A stretch of DNA of 7,243 nucleotides from an uncultured Collinsella sp. (GTDB taxonomy: Bacteria; Actinomycetota; Coriobacteriia; Coriobacteriales; Coriobacteriaceae), in the NCBI GenBank assembly GCA_900548495.1, contig URKT01000095.1:1-7243 (forward strand). Direction: 5' to 3'. How positions within the stretch are numbered: position 1 is the stretch's first letter; every line of letters begins with the position of its first letter. The translations under genes were made by a program, and so were the position numbers. This document shows, piece by piece, positions 1 to 6,179 of the stretch. The notes beneath the pieces are model-generated. The model did no database searches. It was not told where the DNA came from and worked only from the letters and a program-made list of their open reading frames with translations.

Positions 1-374
1 ACTTGCAGCGACGGACCTCAGGACGCTCTTACACCACGTCTGCGCGCGCCATCACGTGACCACGCCAGCACCGCCGCGGGTGGGCAAAACTGTAGGGCGC
101 CGCATCATTCTAAGTCCCGACATGGCGAGAATGACGCGCCCCTGCTCCGGAAAACGGCGAAATTTAACTCAAAACGCTCATAAGGGATATCTGAAGGCCA
201 CCGTTGGCAATACCGAATCGTATGCAGCCAACTAGAGCTGCTGAATACTCCAAAAAATGCACGGCGCACCCCATGGGACCCATTGCTGCATGGCAGGAAA
301 TAGGTCCTCGGCATCCTCTAGATGCATTCCCGAGGAAATCACATTTGAACTAGCGATCGGATACGACAAACAAA
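1..374. other. Non-coding stretch at window start
   Basis: I see no convincing gene here. The longest open frame is 69 codons on the minus strand (314 to 105). It has no spaced Shine-Dalgarno site, and its product is Ser/Arg/Phe-rich with no recognisable motif. The base composition is less GC-rich than in the neighbouring gene. Small inverted repeats are visible: TCATTCT (105-111) with AGAATGA (128-134), GCAGC with GCTGC near 225-240, and a stem-loop at 306-335 (CCTCGG with CCGAGG, with inner GCATC/GATGC). The sequence lies beyond the helicase terminator, so it is not part of that transcript. It could be the intergenic region of an unseen neighbour, a dispersed intergenic repeat or an unrecognised RNA. 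Confidence 0.5.
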
Positions 375-406
375 AAGGGCCCCGAGCGTAGTTGCTCGGG
401 ACCCTT
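368..406 (-). terminator. Rho-independent terminator of the helicase gene
   Basis: Read on the minus strand, AAGGGTCCCGAGC (406 to 394) pairs with GCTCGGGGCCCTT (387 to 375). This is a 13-bp stem with a single U-G wobble and a 6-nt loop. It is followed at once by TTTGTTTG. The hairpin begins 33 bp past the helicase stop codon, where an intrinsic terminator belongs. On the plus strand the wobble becomes a C-A mismatch and there is no good T tract, so it is oriented for the leftward gene. Confidence 0.9.
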
Positions 407-438
407 GGTTCACCTCACGCTAGCGTGCGATGCGTATG

Positions 439-2331
439 TTACTTGCGCTTGCCGCCGCCGTCACCGGGGCGACGGGAGCTGCCGCCGCGCTTGCCGCCAC
501 GGCTGTTGCCATAGCTGCCACGGTTATCGCGACCGCCGGCGCGGCCGCCACGGGAACCACGGCCCTCGTCCTCGCGCTCAACACGGCGACGACCGCCGCG
601 GTCCTCGTCCTCGCGGCGACGACGATGTGCCTCGCCCTGGAACTGCTTGGCACGACGCTCGGCACGGTTGCCGCGCGGGCCCTGCTCAACAGCACCAGCG
701 CGCTCCTCGGCAGCCACCTCGCGAGCCACGCTCTCCACAGCCTCGTCCACGCGAGCCTGAACGCCCTCGCGCACGCGGGTCTTGCCACCGCGCTTGGGAC
801 GGCTCGGACGCTCGCCATCGCCACGGCGCTCGTCGCGACCGCGGTTGGAACGACCGGCCACATCGCCGTAATCGTCGCCGTTGCGCTTGCCGTCGCGACG
901 CGCCTGCTCAAGCTTCTTCTTGCTCTTGGACTTGCCGCGCTTAGTCTTCTTCTTCACCTTAAAGGCCGCAGGGTCGCGCTCGGGATCAACCGCAGGCGGG
1001 TTGGGACCCACATGCAGGTCGCCGGCCTCGTAGATGTCGGCAGTCTTGTCCATGAGCTTCTCGATCTCGTAGAACTCGTCCACGTCCTGCTCGGTCACAA
1101 ACGTGATGGCCCAGCCCAGCTCGCCGGCGCGGCCCGTGCGGCCAATGCGGTGGATGTAGTCGGTCGGCTCGGCTGGCACGTCAAAGTTCACGACGTAGCG
1201 CACGTCGCTAATGTCGATGCCGCGGGCGAGCACGTCGGTTGCCACCAACACGTCGACGGTACCGTCGCGGAAGGCCGAAAGGGCACGCTCGCGCTGGGCC
1301 TGGCTGCGGTTGCCGTGAATCGCGGCGGCCTTGATGCCCTTGCGCTCCAGACGACGGCAGCAGCTGTCGGCGCGGTGCTTGGTGCGCATAAAGACGATGG
1401 TGCGCTCCGGGCCCTCCTTCTTGAGAAACTCGGGCAACAGGTTGTTCTTGGCCTCGATGGACACCGGGAACACAAACTGGTCGACGGTGTCGGCAGTCGA
1501 CGTGGCGGGCGCGATCTCCACGCGGGCCGGGTCGCTCACCAGGTCGGTGATCTCACCCACGGCCTCCTCGTCGAGGGTCGCCGAGAACAGCAGTGTCTGA
1601 CGCTCGGCCGGCGTCTCGCGCACAATGCGGCGGACGGCGGGCAAAAAGCCCATGTCGAGCATGCGATCGGCCTCGTCGAGCACCAGCACCTTGACCTCGT
1701 TCAGGTGGCAGGCGCCCTGCTCGATCAGGTCGACCAGACGACCCGGCGTTGCGACCAGGATGTCGCAGCCGTACTTGAGGGCAGCGGTTTGCGGCTTGTA
1801 GCTCACGCCGCCCACGACGGTCACGGCAACGTGGCCGGTGACGTCGGCGATCTTGCTCGCGACCTCGTCGATCTGCTGGGCAAGCTCGCGCGTGGGGGTG
1901 ATGACGAGCATCACGGGGCCGCGGCCGTTGCCCTCGGGCTTCTTGGCACCGCGACGGCGGTTGCGGCCGCCGCGCTCGCGCACGGGTTTGGGCGGAGCAA
2001 TGTGCTCCAGATTGTTCATGGTCGGCAGCAAGAAGGCGGCCGTCTTGCCGGTGCCGGTCTGAGCGGCGGCAAGCAGGTCGCGACCCTCGAGCACCACGGG
2101 GATCGAGCCGGCCTGCACGGGCGTCGGCGCCGTGTAGCCCAGGTTCTCGATAGCACGAAGCATCTCGTCCGAAAGTCCCAGCTCGTCAAAGGCGGGCAGG
2201 CTCTCGGTAGCGGACTCGACGGCCTGGGCAGCATTGGCCTCATCGGCGGCATCGAAGGCAGCCTGGGTCATGGCCTCGCGGGTCTCGTCCAGAATCTCGG
2301 CGTCGGTGACGTCGGATACAGAATTACGCAT
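439..2331 (-). CDS. DEAD-box ATP-dependent RNA helicase
   Basis: This is a 630-residue superfamily 2 RNA helicase. Such proteins use ATP to unwind short RNA duplexes and remodel RNP in ribosome assembly, RNA decay and cold adaptation. All core motifs are visible: Q motif (F48 to Q73), AQTGTGKT (90-97), PTREL (146-150), TPGR (195-198), DEAD (219-222), SAT (250-252), IVFMRTK (312-318), ATDVLARGID (364-373) and HRIGRTGR (394-401). The core is RhlE-like. Two additions stand out: a basic insert (about 113-138, RERGGRNRRRGAKK) between motifs I and Ia, and a tail of about 175 residues (455-630) rich in Lys, Arg and Gly with RGG-like repeats, probably for RNA binding. I chose ATG 2331 because AAGGAA (2341-2346) lies 9 nt upstream; an in-frame GTG at 2367 has no such site. 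The gene is transcribed alone, divergently from the FHA gene, and ends at a strong terminator. The family is certain; the RNA target is unknown. Confidence 0.95.
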   Translation of the reverse strand: MRNSVSDVTDAEILDETREAMTQAAFDAADEANAAQAVESATESLPAFDELGLSDEMLRAIENLGYTAPTPVQAGSIPVVLEGRDLLAAAQTGTGKTAAFLLPTMNNLEHIAPPKPVRERGGRNRRRGAKKPEGNGRGPVMLVITPTRELAQQIDEVASKIADVTGHVAVTVVGGVSYKPQTAALKYGCDILVATPGRLVDLIEQGACHLNEVKVLVLDEADRMLDMGFLPAVRRIVRETPAERQTLLFSATLDEEAVGEITDLVSDPARVEIAPATSTADTVDQFVFPVSIEAKNNLLPEFLKKEGPERTIVFMRTKHRADSCCRRLERKGIKAAAIHGNRSQAQRERALSAFRDGTVDVLVATDVLARGIDISDVRYVVNFDVPAEPTDYIHRIGRTGRAGELGWAITFVTEQDVDEFYEIEKLMDKTADIYEAGDLHVGPNPPAVDPERDPAAFKVKKKTKRGKSKSKKKLEQARRDGKRNGDDYGDVAGRSNRGRDERRGDGERPSRPKRGGKTRVREGVQARVDEAVESVAREVAAEERAGAVEQGPRGNRAERRAKQFQGEAHRRRREDEDRGGRRRVEREDEGRGSRGGRAGGRDNRGSYGNSRGGKRGGSSRRPGDGGGKRK

Positions 2332-2530
2332 ATGTTGTTGTTCCTTATCTGCACGCGCTATGGGCACGGCATGCGGCCGCGCTGGCGTGCTTGGTAGTGC
2401 GCTAATACATACAAAAACAGGTGCGCACAGAGAGGACGTTGCTCAGCACGCTGGCGATCGCTTTGGCAGCCCTATCACGCGCCGTCCAGACGCAGCAGCT
2501 CTAAGCGATGGAGCAGATTCGCCGCCGGTT

Positions 2531-2536
2531 AGTATA
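2531..2536 (-). promoter_or_regulatory. Candidate -10 box for the helicase gene
   Basis: On the minus strand this reads TATACT, five of six bases of the sigma-70 -10 consensus, in an extended context GGGTATACT. No good -35 box is found at 16-18 bp. If used, it would give a leader of about 195 nt before the helicase start. Long leaders are known for some cold-induced DEAD-box helicase genes. A weaker alternative is TATTAG in an AT-rich patch near 2400-2420. Low certainty. Confidence 0.25.
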
Positions 2537-2575
2537 CCCGTACTCCGCATGCCCCCACGTAAACCACAGATGACG

Positions 2576-2600
2576 GGGCAGGCCCGAGGTGGGCCTGGCC
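2576..2600. other. GC-rich stem-loop beside inverted repeat
   Basis: CAGGCCC (2579-2585) pairs with GGGCCTG (2591-2597) around a 5-nt loop, extended by two more pairs (2576-2577 with 2599-2600) across one mismatch. No T tract follows on either strand, so it is not a typical intrinsic terminator. It ends two bases before the 61-bp element at 2603. A hairpin also directly precedes the copy at 6100. Confidence 0.45.
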
Positions 2601-2602
2601 GA

Positions 2603-2663
2603 TTGTCTCAATCTGTAACAGATGCAGGGCAAAACCGGATCCAAATGTTACAGAACAAGACAG
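2603..2663. repeat. 61-bp inverted-repeat element, copy 1
   Basis: Left arm TTGTCTCAATCTGTAACA (2603-2620), 25-bp spacer, right arm TGTTACAGAACAAGACAG (2646-2663). The arms match as inverted repeats at 14 of 18 positions, and the inner ten bases are near perfect. The same element occurs at 6100-6160 and 6180-6240 with the same arm and spacer lengths, and the spacers are partly alike. It lies about 65 bp upstream of the FHA gene's -10 box, where a regulator could act. I do not recognise it as a named element. It may be a bipartite operator or a dispersed palindromic repeat. Confidence 0.8.
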
Positions 2664-2705
2664 AGGGGGATTTCCGTTCAGTCCGACCAAAATCTCTCGG
2701 TCTTC

Positions 2706-2733
2706 CTGCAATTTCGAACATGTGGCCTATAAT
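2706..2733 (+). promoter_or_regulatory. Candidate promoter of the FHA gene
   Basis: TATAAT at 2728-2733 is a perfect sigma-70 -10 hexamer in a locally AT-rich stretch. The best -35 at a 16-bp spacing is CTGCAA (2706-2711), which matches TTGACA at only three positions, so an activator or upstream contacts may be needed. Transcription would start near 2740 and give a leader of about 100 nt before the GTG start at 2841. Confidence 0.45.
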
Positions 2734-2827
2734 GTTGCTTTGGTTACGCTATATATTGCGCAGCCATTTAATACGTCGCCCACCGGGGGCCATTAATTCC
2801 TATCGCCATATTGGCTAGGAAGCAATC

Positions 2828-2840
2828 AAAGGAGGTATCC
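2828..2840 (+). promoter_or_regulatory. Strong Shine-Dalgarno site that sets the FHA start
   Basis: AAAGGAGG (2828-2835) is a full anti-16S match, 5 nt before GTG at 2841. It rules out the upstream in-frame TTG at 2811, which would place the ribosome site inside the coding region and has no site of its own. Confidence 0.85.
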
Positions 2841-3803
2841 GTGGCAGCAGAGACGCCTTGCTCGGTCCTCTATAACGATATTCGCTCGTTCGGCGGTCTT
2901 AAACATCTCGAGATCGCCCGAATGCTCATCAATGGAAACTCTTATCTCGGCAGTACCCTGCTCGAGAAATGCTCTTCCAACCGCTCGTATCTCACCCGTT
3001 ACATCGTCCATCGCAAGCCTGACCAGTGCGCGCCCGCCATCTACAGCGACTTTATCGTCACCACGCTCAACCTTTCCGCGGCAATCTGCAGCAAGCTCGG
3101 CGGCGGCGAGTCCGCCTATCAGGCAATCGCCGAGCACTATCGCGGTCCGGCCGCCAACGAAATGATGTCGGCTCTCGCCAGCTACAAGCTGGACAGCCGC
3201 CTATATGCAAATGCCCTCAATCGCATCGACAACTTTGACGGCAATGCCGTGCGCGAGAAAAGCACGCTTTACCTTATGCTCTTTGTGGCAACGGGGGCGC
3301 TCGCCGATCCCGTTCAGGGCGTGGCCACCGTCGAGCGCTTTTGCGACAGCAAGACGGGCGGGCACTTTGGCACCACCGAAACTACCGTCGGACGTGGCTT
3401 TATGAGCAGCCTGGAGCAGCCGCGCACCGTCGCCCCCAACCTCGGTCTGCTCAGAACCCATGCCGACAACTGCGCCGACATGCAAATCCATCCCCTCGCA
3501 CGCGATCCGCGCGGCACCGTGATTGGTTCTTTGCCCAAAACCTCGCCCAGTATCACCGATGTGGGCGCCGACGCATCGCGCGAGCATCTTCGCATTTGGC
3601 TTGAGGGTGAGCACTGGTACGCCCAGGGCCTTGGATCGACCAACGGCACGGTACTCGAATCGGGTGCAGGCGACGGCGATATTGTGATTGAGCCGCCGCG
3701 CGACCAACGCGAGCCCGGCAAGATCTATCCCCCCGTGGAAATCGAAAACAGCGACAGGCTCCATCTGGGTCTCTACACGACATTCCTTGTCATTGTGGAC
3801 TAG
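2841..3803 (+). CDS. FHA-domain protein beside a Ser/Thr kinase
   Basis: This is a 320-residue protein with no signal peptide or membrane segment, so probably cytoplasmic. The C-terminal part (about 225-320) is a forkhead-associated domain, a phosphothreonine-binding module. It shows SREH (246-249), the W259 region, GSTNGT (265-270) and a closing strand near IENSDRLHLG (301-310). The usual GR of the first strand is replaced by GS (229-230), and the segment between GSTNGT and the last strand is long and acidic. The Arg and Asn/Thr that contact the phosphate in FHA domains appear present (R247, N268, T270). The N-terminal 215 residues are mostly helical-looking and I do not recognise them. The GTG start is fixed by an excellent ribosome site. 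The kinase gene follows after 171 bp, so this protein is probably a reader or substrate of that kinase. A hairpin and an inverted repeat in the gap suggest the two may be separately regulated. Confidence 0.88.
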   Translation: MAAETPCSVLYNDIRSFGGLKHLEIARMLINGNSYLGSTLLEKCSSNRSYLTRYIVHRKPDQCAPAIYSDFIVTTLNLSAAICSKLGGGESAYQAIAEHYRGPAANEMMSALASYKLDSRLYANALNRIDNFDGNAVREKSTLYLMLFVATGALADPVQGVATVERFCDSKTGGHFGTTETTVGRGFMSSLEQPRTVAPNLGLLRTHADNCADMQIHPLARDPRGTVIGSLPKTSPSITDVGADASREHLRIWLEGEHWYAQGLGSTNGTVLESGAGDGDIVIEPPRDQREPGKIYPPVEIENSDRLHLGLYTTFLVIVD

Positions 3804-3819
3804 CACGGACAGCGATCGG

Positions 3820-3840
3820 AAGACGGTCGCCGTCCGTCTT
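3820..3840 (+). terminator. Stem-loop after FHA gene, possible weak terminator
   Basis: AAGACGG (3820-3826) pairs with CCGTCTT (3834-3840) around a 7-nt loop, 17 bp after the FHA stop codon. The following sequence, ACGTCTTCTG, is pyrimidine-rich but not a real T run, so termination would be partial at best. Confidence 0.35.
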
Positions 3841-3881
3841 ACGTCTTCTGCCTTCTGCGTCGTAAACGACAATGCTCAGCG

Positions 3882-3942
3882 GTATACGTGGGCAGTGCGA
3901 CTATCATTGTACTTTACCGATATCCGCACTGCTCGCGTATAC
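3882..3942 (+). repeat. Inverted repeat, 18-25-18 geometry, different arms
   Basis: GTATACGTGGGCAGTGCG (3882-3899) and CGCACTGCTCGCGTATAC (3925-3942) form an 18-bp inverted repeat with two exceptions. Both exceptions become G-U pairs in plus-strand RNA. The spacer is 25 bp and AT-rich. Pairing stops exactly at both arm ends. Arm and spacer lengths equal those of the elements at 2603, 6100 and 6180, though the sequence is unrelated. It ends 21 bp before the kinase ribosome site, so it could be an operator or a leader RNA hairpin controlling the kinase. Confidence 0.7.
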
Positions 3943-3974
3943 GTGCGGCAACCCATGCCAGACAAAGGAACGCC

Positions 3975-6059
3975 ATGGATACTACCGATAGCGCCTATGG
4001 CGACAAACTCGTCCGTCTCGATACGTTCGATACCGTCGTGGCGGTCGACCCCAGCGCCGAGGACGACGCCAAACGCCGGTTTATGACACTTATTCTCCAG
4101 ACGGCCCACCGCAACAACGGCAACATCGGGCACGTGCTGCGCGCGACCAACACGAGCGGCGAGGTCTTTGCCGTCAAGCTGCTCAAGGACAACGTCATTC
4201 TCTCTGGCCAAGCCCCCGACCGCTCCGCCGAGCAATCGGCCGCGCACCTGGCCAACACCGCTGCGCTGTTTGAGGAGTACCGTCATCTGTGTACCGTCTC
4301 GCACCTGCGCGGATTTCCGCGCGTCTATGGCTACGGATCGTGCGAGGATGACCCGCTCATCCTCATGGAGTGGGTCGAGGGCACCTCGCTCAAGCAGGCG
4401 CTGCCCCTGCTTCCTCACGACGCCTCGGGCGGGCTGACCACCCAGATGGTCGCCGCCGTCGGAAACGCCGTGCTTCATGCGCTCTTGATGACCCAAGGCC
4501 TCGTGAATCCGGTCATCCATCGCGACCTGTCGCCTGCCAATATCATGTTCCGCACCACCAGCCGAACGCTCGAGCAGCAGATTGCTGATTGTTCCTTTGA
4601 CCCCTGCCTCATCGACATGGGCTCCGCGACCATGGCTCTCGGCGACGACACGATCACCCGGCGCGCCGACATCTGGCGCTTTGCCACGCCCGCATACGCC
4701 GCGCCCGAGATGCTCACGCAGGATATCGAAGGCATCGCGGCCCTTCGCCGTTCGCCGGCAATCGACGTCTATGCGCTTTCGAGCATTCTGTACCAGCTCT
4801 ACAGCGGTCGCAAACCGTTTGACTTTGAGTCGACGGACGCCGCTGCAACCGGCTCGTTCTATCTCGTAAAGACCAAGACCAAGCCGGCACCGCTCGAGCC
4901 GCGCTGCGAGGGTGATGAAGCGCTCGTCCAAATCATCATGAAGGGTCTCTCAGTCGAGCAGTGCGATCGTCCCACCGAGCAGCAGATGCTCGAGGTGCTC
5001 TCGGCATACCTCACCGATGCCGAATCCGAGGGCCGCGAAGGCACAGGAGACGAGGCCGCGATTGATATCGATTCTGGCACGCACCTTAAGGTCGACGTCG
5101 CCGGCGAGCGCGCACGAGAGATCCTGAATCAGGCCCGCCACGATGCCATGACCCGCCGCCGCTTTATTATCGGCGGCGCTATCGCAGCCGTTGCGGGGCT
5201 CAGCGTTATCGGGGCGGCAACCCATGGCTTTGGCATCCCCGACTACCTTGACGGCATCCGCGGTTCACTTGACGACTACACCTGGGATCAGCTGCAGGAG
5301 ATTTCGCTCAAGATTAAGGCCGCCGAGACCCGTAGCGAGGCACGCGAGATTGCCAAGCGCTATCACCTGCTCGATGCCGATGGGCATATCCCCTATCCGT
5401 GTACCAAGCGTGTCACGCTCACCAACGGGCTGCAGGTTGGCGCGCAGCTTGTGGGCATCCGCCACGATGAGCTTCTGGACGGGACGGGCAAGGCCGGACT
5501 GACGTTTATGTTCGATGCGGGTATTGCCGAGCGCAACGCTGCGGCTGAACCGCCGAGCGCCGGCTGGGCAGATTGCGAGCTGCGGGAATGGCTCAACGGC
5601 GACGGCCTTAAGCTGCTGCCCAACGAGTTGCGCGCACTCATTAAAGGGGTCAAGAAGGTCTCGAACAATGTGGGCGCCGCCAACAGCGCATCGTGCCTGA
5701 GCGAGTTGCCCGCAACCCTTTGGCTGCCCGCCATGGTCGAGCTGTGCGGTACGCAACCGCCCGATTCGTTTACCGAGGGCTATCACTACCTGGCAGACAT
5801 CTACAACGGCGAGGGCAAGGAGTATCAGCTCTTCCGCGAGCTCAAGGTGAGCCCGTATTCCACGAACGAGACGATGGTCCGCCAGTGGAAGGGCAAGGAC
5901 ACCTGTTGGTGGGAGCGCACGGTGAGCCCCGACGCATCGGAGAGCGAAGGCACGCTCTATATGAACCGCGTGGGGCACGACGGCGACGTCTTTACGTACG
6001 CAACGCCTGCGGAAAAGCCAAACAAGCTAACCTGTGTGATCCCCGGGTTCTGTATCTAG
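3975..6059 (+). CDS. Membrane Ser/Thr kinase with DUF6273-like C-domain
   Basis: This is a 694-residue Hanks-type protein kinase that phosphorylates Ser/Thr on proteins. The kinase domain spans about 45-350: a degenerate Gly loop (NNGNIGHV, 47-54; first Gly is Asn), VAVK-type lysine K68, the alpha-C Glu near E100/E101, HRDLSPANI (182-190; catalytic D184, N189), DMG instead of DFG (214-216), YAAPE (241-245) and D264. The catalytic residues are intact, so it should be active. A hydrophobic segment (398-415) follows TRRRFII (393-399), a twin-arginine-like motif. Residues about 475-694 look like DUF6273, with KAGLTFMF, W531, LREWLNG and a LPNELRALI-type helix, probably outside the membrane. ATG 3975 was chosen because AAAGGA (3964-3969) lies 5 nt upstream; an earlier in-frame GTG at 3888 lies within the inverted repeat and has no ribosome site. 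The neighbour upstream encodes an FHA protein, the likely phospho-reader. No PASTA repeats are present, unlike PknB/PrkC. The ligand and role of the C-domain are unknown. Confidence 0.9.
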   Translation: MDTTDSAYGDKLVRLDTFDTVVAVDPSAEDDAKRRFMTLILQTAHRNNGNIGHVLRATNTSGEVFAVKLLKDNVILSGQAPDRSAEQSAAHLANTAALFEEYRHLCTVSHLRGFPRVYGYGSCEDDPLILMEWVEGTSLKQALPLLPHDASGGLTTQMVAAVGNAVLHALLMTQGLVNPVIHRDLSPANIMFRTTSRTLEQQIADCSFDPCLIDMGSATMALGDDTITRRADIWRFATPAYAAPEMLTQDIEGIAALRRSPAIDVYALSSILYQLYSGRKPFDFESTDAAATGSFYLVKTKTKPAPLEPRCEGDEALVQIIMKGLSVEQCDRPTEQQMLEVLSAYLTDAESEGREGTGDEAAIDIDSGTHLKVDVAGERAREILNQARHDAMTRRRFIIGGAIAAVAGLSVIGAATHGFGIPDYLDGIRGSLDDYTWDQLQEISLKIKAAETRSEAREIAKRYHLLDADGHIPYPCTKRVTLTNGLQVGAQLVGIRHDELLDGTGKAGLTFMFDAGIAERNAAAEPPSAGWADCELREWLNGDGLKLLPNELRALIKGVKKVSNNVGAANSASCLSELPATLWLPAMVELCGTQPPDSFTEGYHYLADIYNGEGKEYQLFRELKVSPYSTNETMVRQWKGKDTCWWERTVSPDASESEGTLYMNRVGHDGDVFTYATPAEKPNKLTCVIPGFCI

Positions 6060-6071
6060 GCGGCGGGCGTC

Positions 6072-6099
6072 TTGCCGCAACGGGACCCCTCCCCGGCAA
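6072..6099 (+). terminator. Hairpin after kinase gene, possible terminator
   Basis: TTGCCG (6072-6077) pairs with CGGCAA (6094-6099), and an inner GGG (6082-6084) pairs with CCC (6091-6093) past a 4-nt bulge. It starts 12 bp after the kinase stop codon. There is no T run; instead the 18-bp perfect inverted repeat at 6100 follows directly. The pair of hairpins could stop or shield the transcript, but this is inference. Confidence 0.35.
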
Positions 6100-6160
6100 T
6101 TGTCTCGATCTGTAACACTAGCTCGGCAGATACAGGTCTAGATGTTACAGATCGAGACAA
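6100..6160. repeat. 61-bp inverted-repeat element, copy 2 (perfect)
   Basis: TTGTCTCGATCTGTAACA (6100-6117) and its exact reverse complement (6143-6160) flank a 25-bp spacer. All 18 pairs match, and pairing stops exactly at both ends. This is the best-preserved of three homologous copies. Its spacer ends in TCTAGA against the right arm, as in copy 3. In RNA it would form a very stable stem with a 25-nt loop. No T tract follows. Confidence 0.88.
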
Positions 6161-6179
6161 ACCCCAACCCCGCGAGACA

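Larger units (their letters stand above)
2332..2840. other. Divergent intergenic region, helicase / FHA gene
   Basis: About 500 bp separate the two divergent start codons. No believable gene is present: the 194-codon plus-strand frame (2234-2818) mostly runs antisense to the helicase 5' end and lacks a ribosome site, and a 60-codon minus frame (2711-2529) starts with TTG and crosses the inverted repeat. What can be seen is a possible helicase -10 (2531-2536), a GC-rich hairpin (2576-2600), a 61-bp inverted-repeat element (2603-2663), a perfect TATAAT for the FHA gene (2728-2733) and a strong ribosome site (2828-2835). Confidence 0.6.

Noticed and set aside
105..314. 69-codon minus-strand ORF near the window start
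   Set aside because: A purine-rich AGAGG abuts the ATG without spacing, and the product has no recognisable motif. It is most likely a chance frame.
430..2397. 655-codon plus-strand open frame opposite the helicase
   Set aside because: It is an antisense shadow caused by GC-rich third positions. The minus-strand product has every DEAD-box motif, while the plus-strand product is low-complexity Ala/Leu/Val/Gly/His sequence with no recognisable domain and no ribosome site.
2234..2818. 194-codon plus-strand frame across the divergent intergenic region
   Set aside because: It begins antisense to the helicase, crosses candidate promoters and the inverted repeat, and has no Shine-Dalgarno site or family-like sequence.
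3876..4931. 351-codon minus-strand frame opposite the kinase 5' half
   Set aside because: It is a shadow of the kinase, whose catalytic motifs are all on the plus strand.
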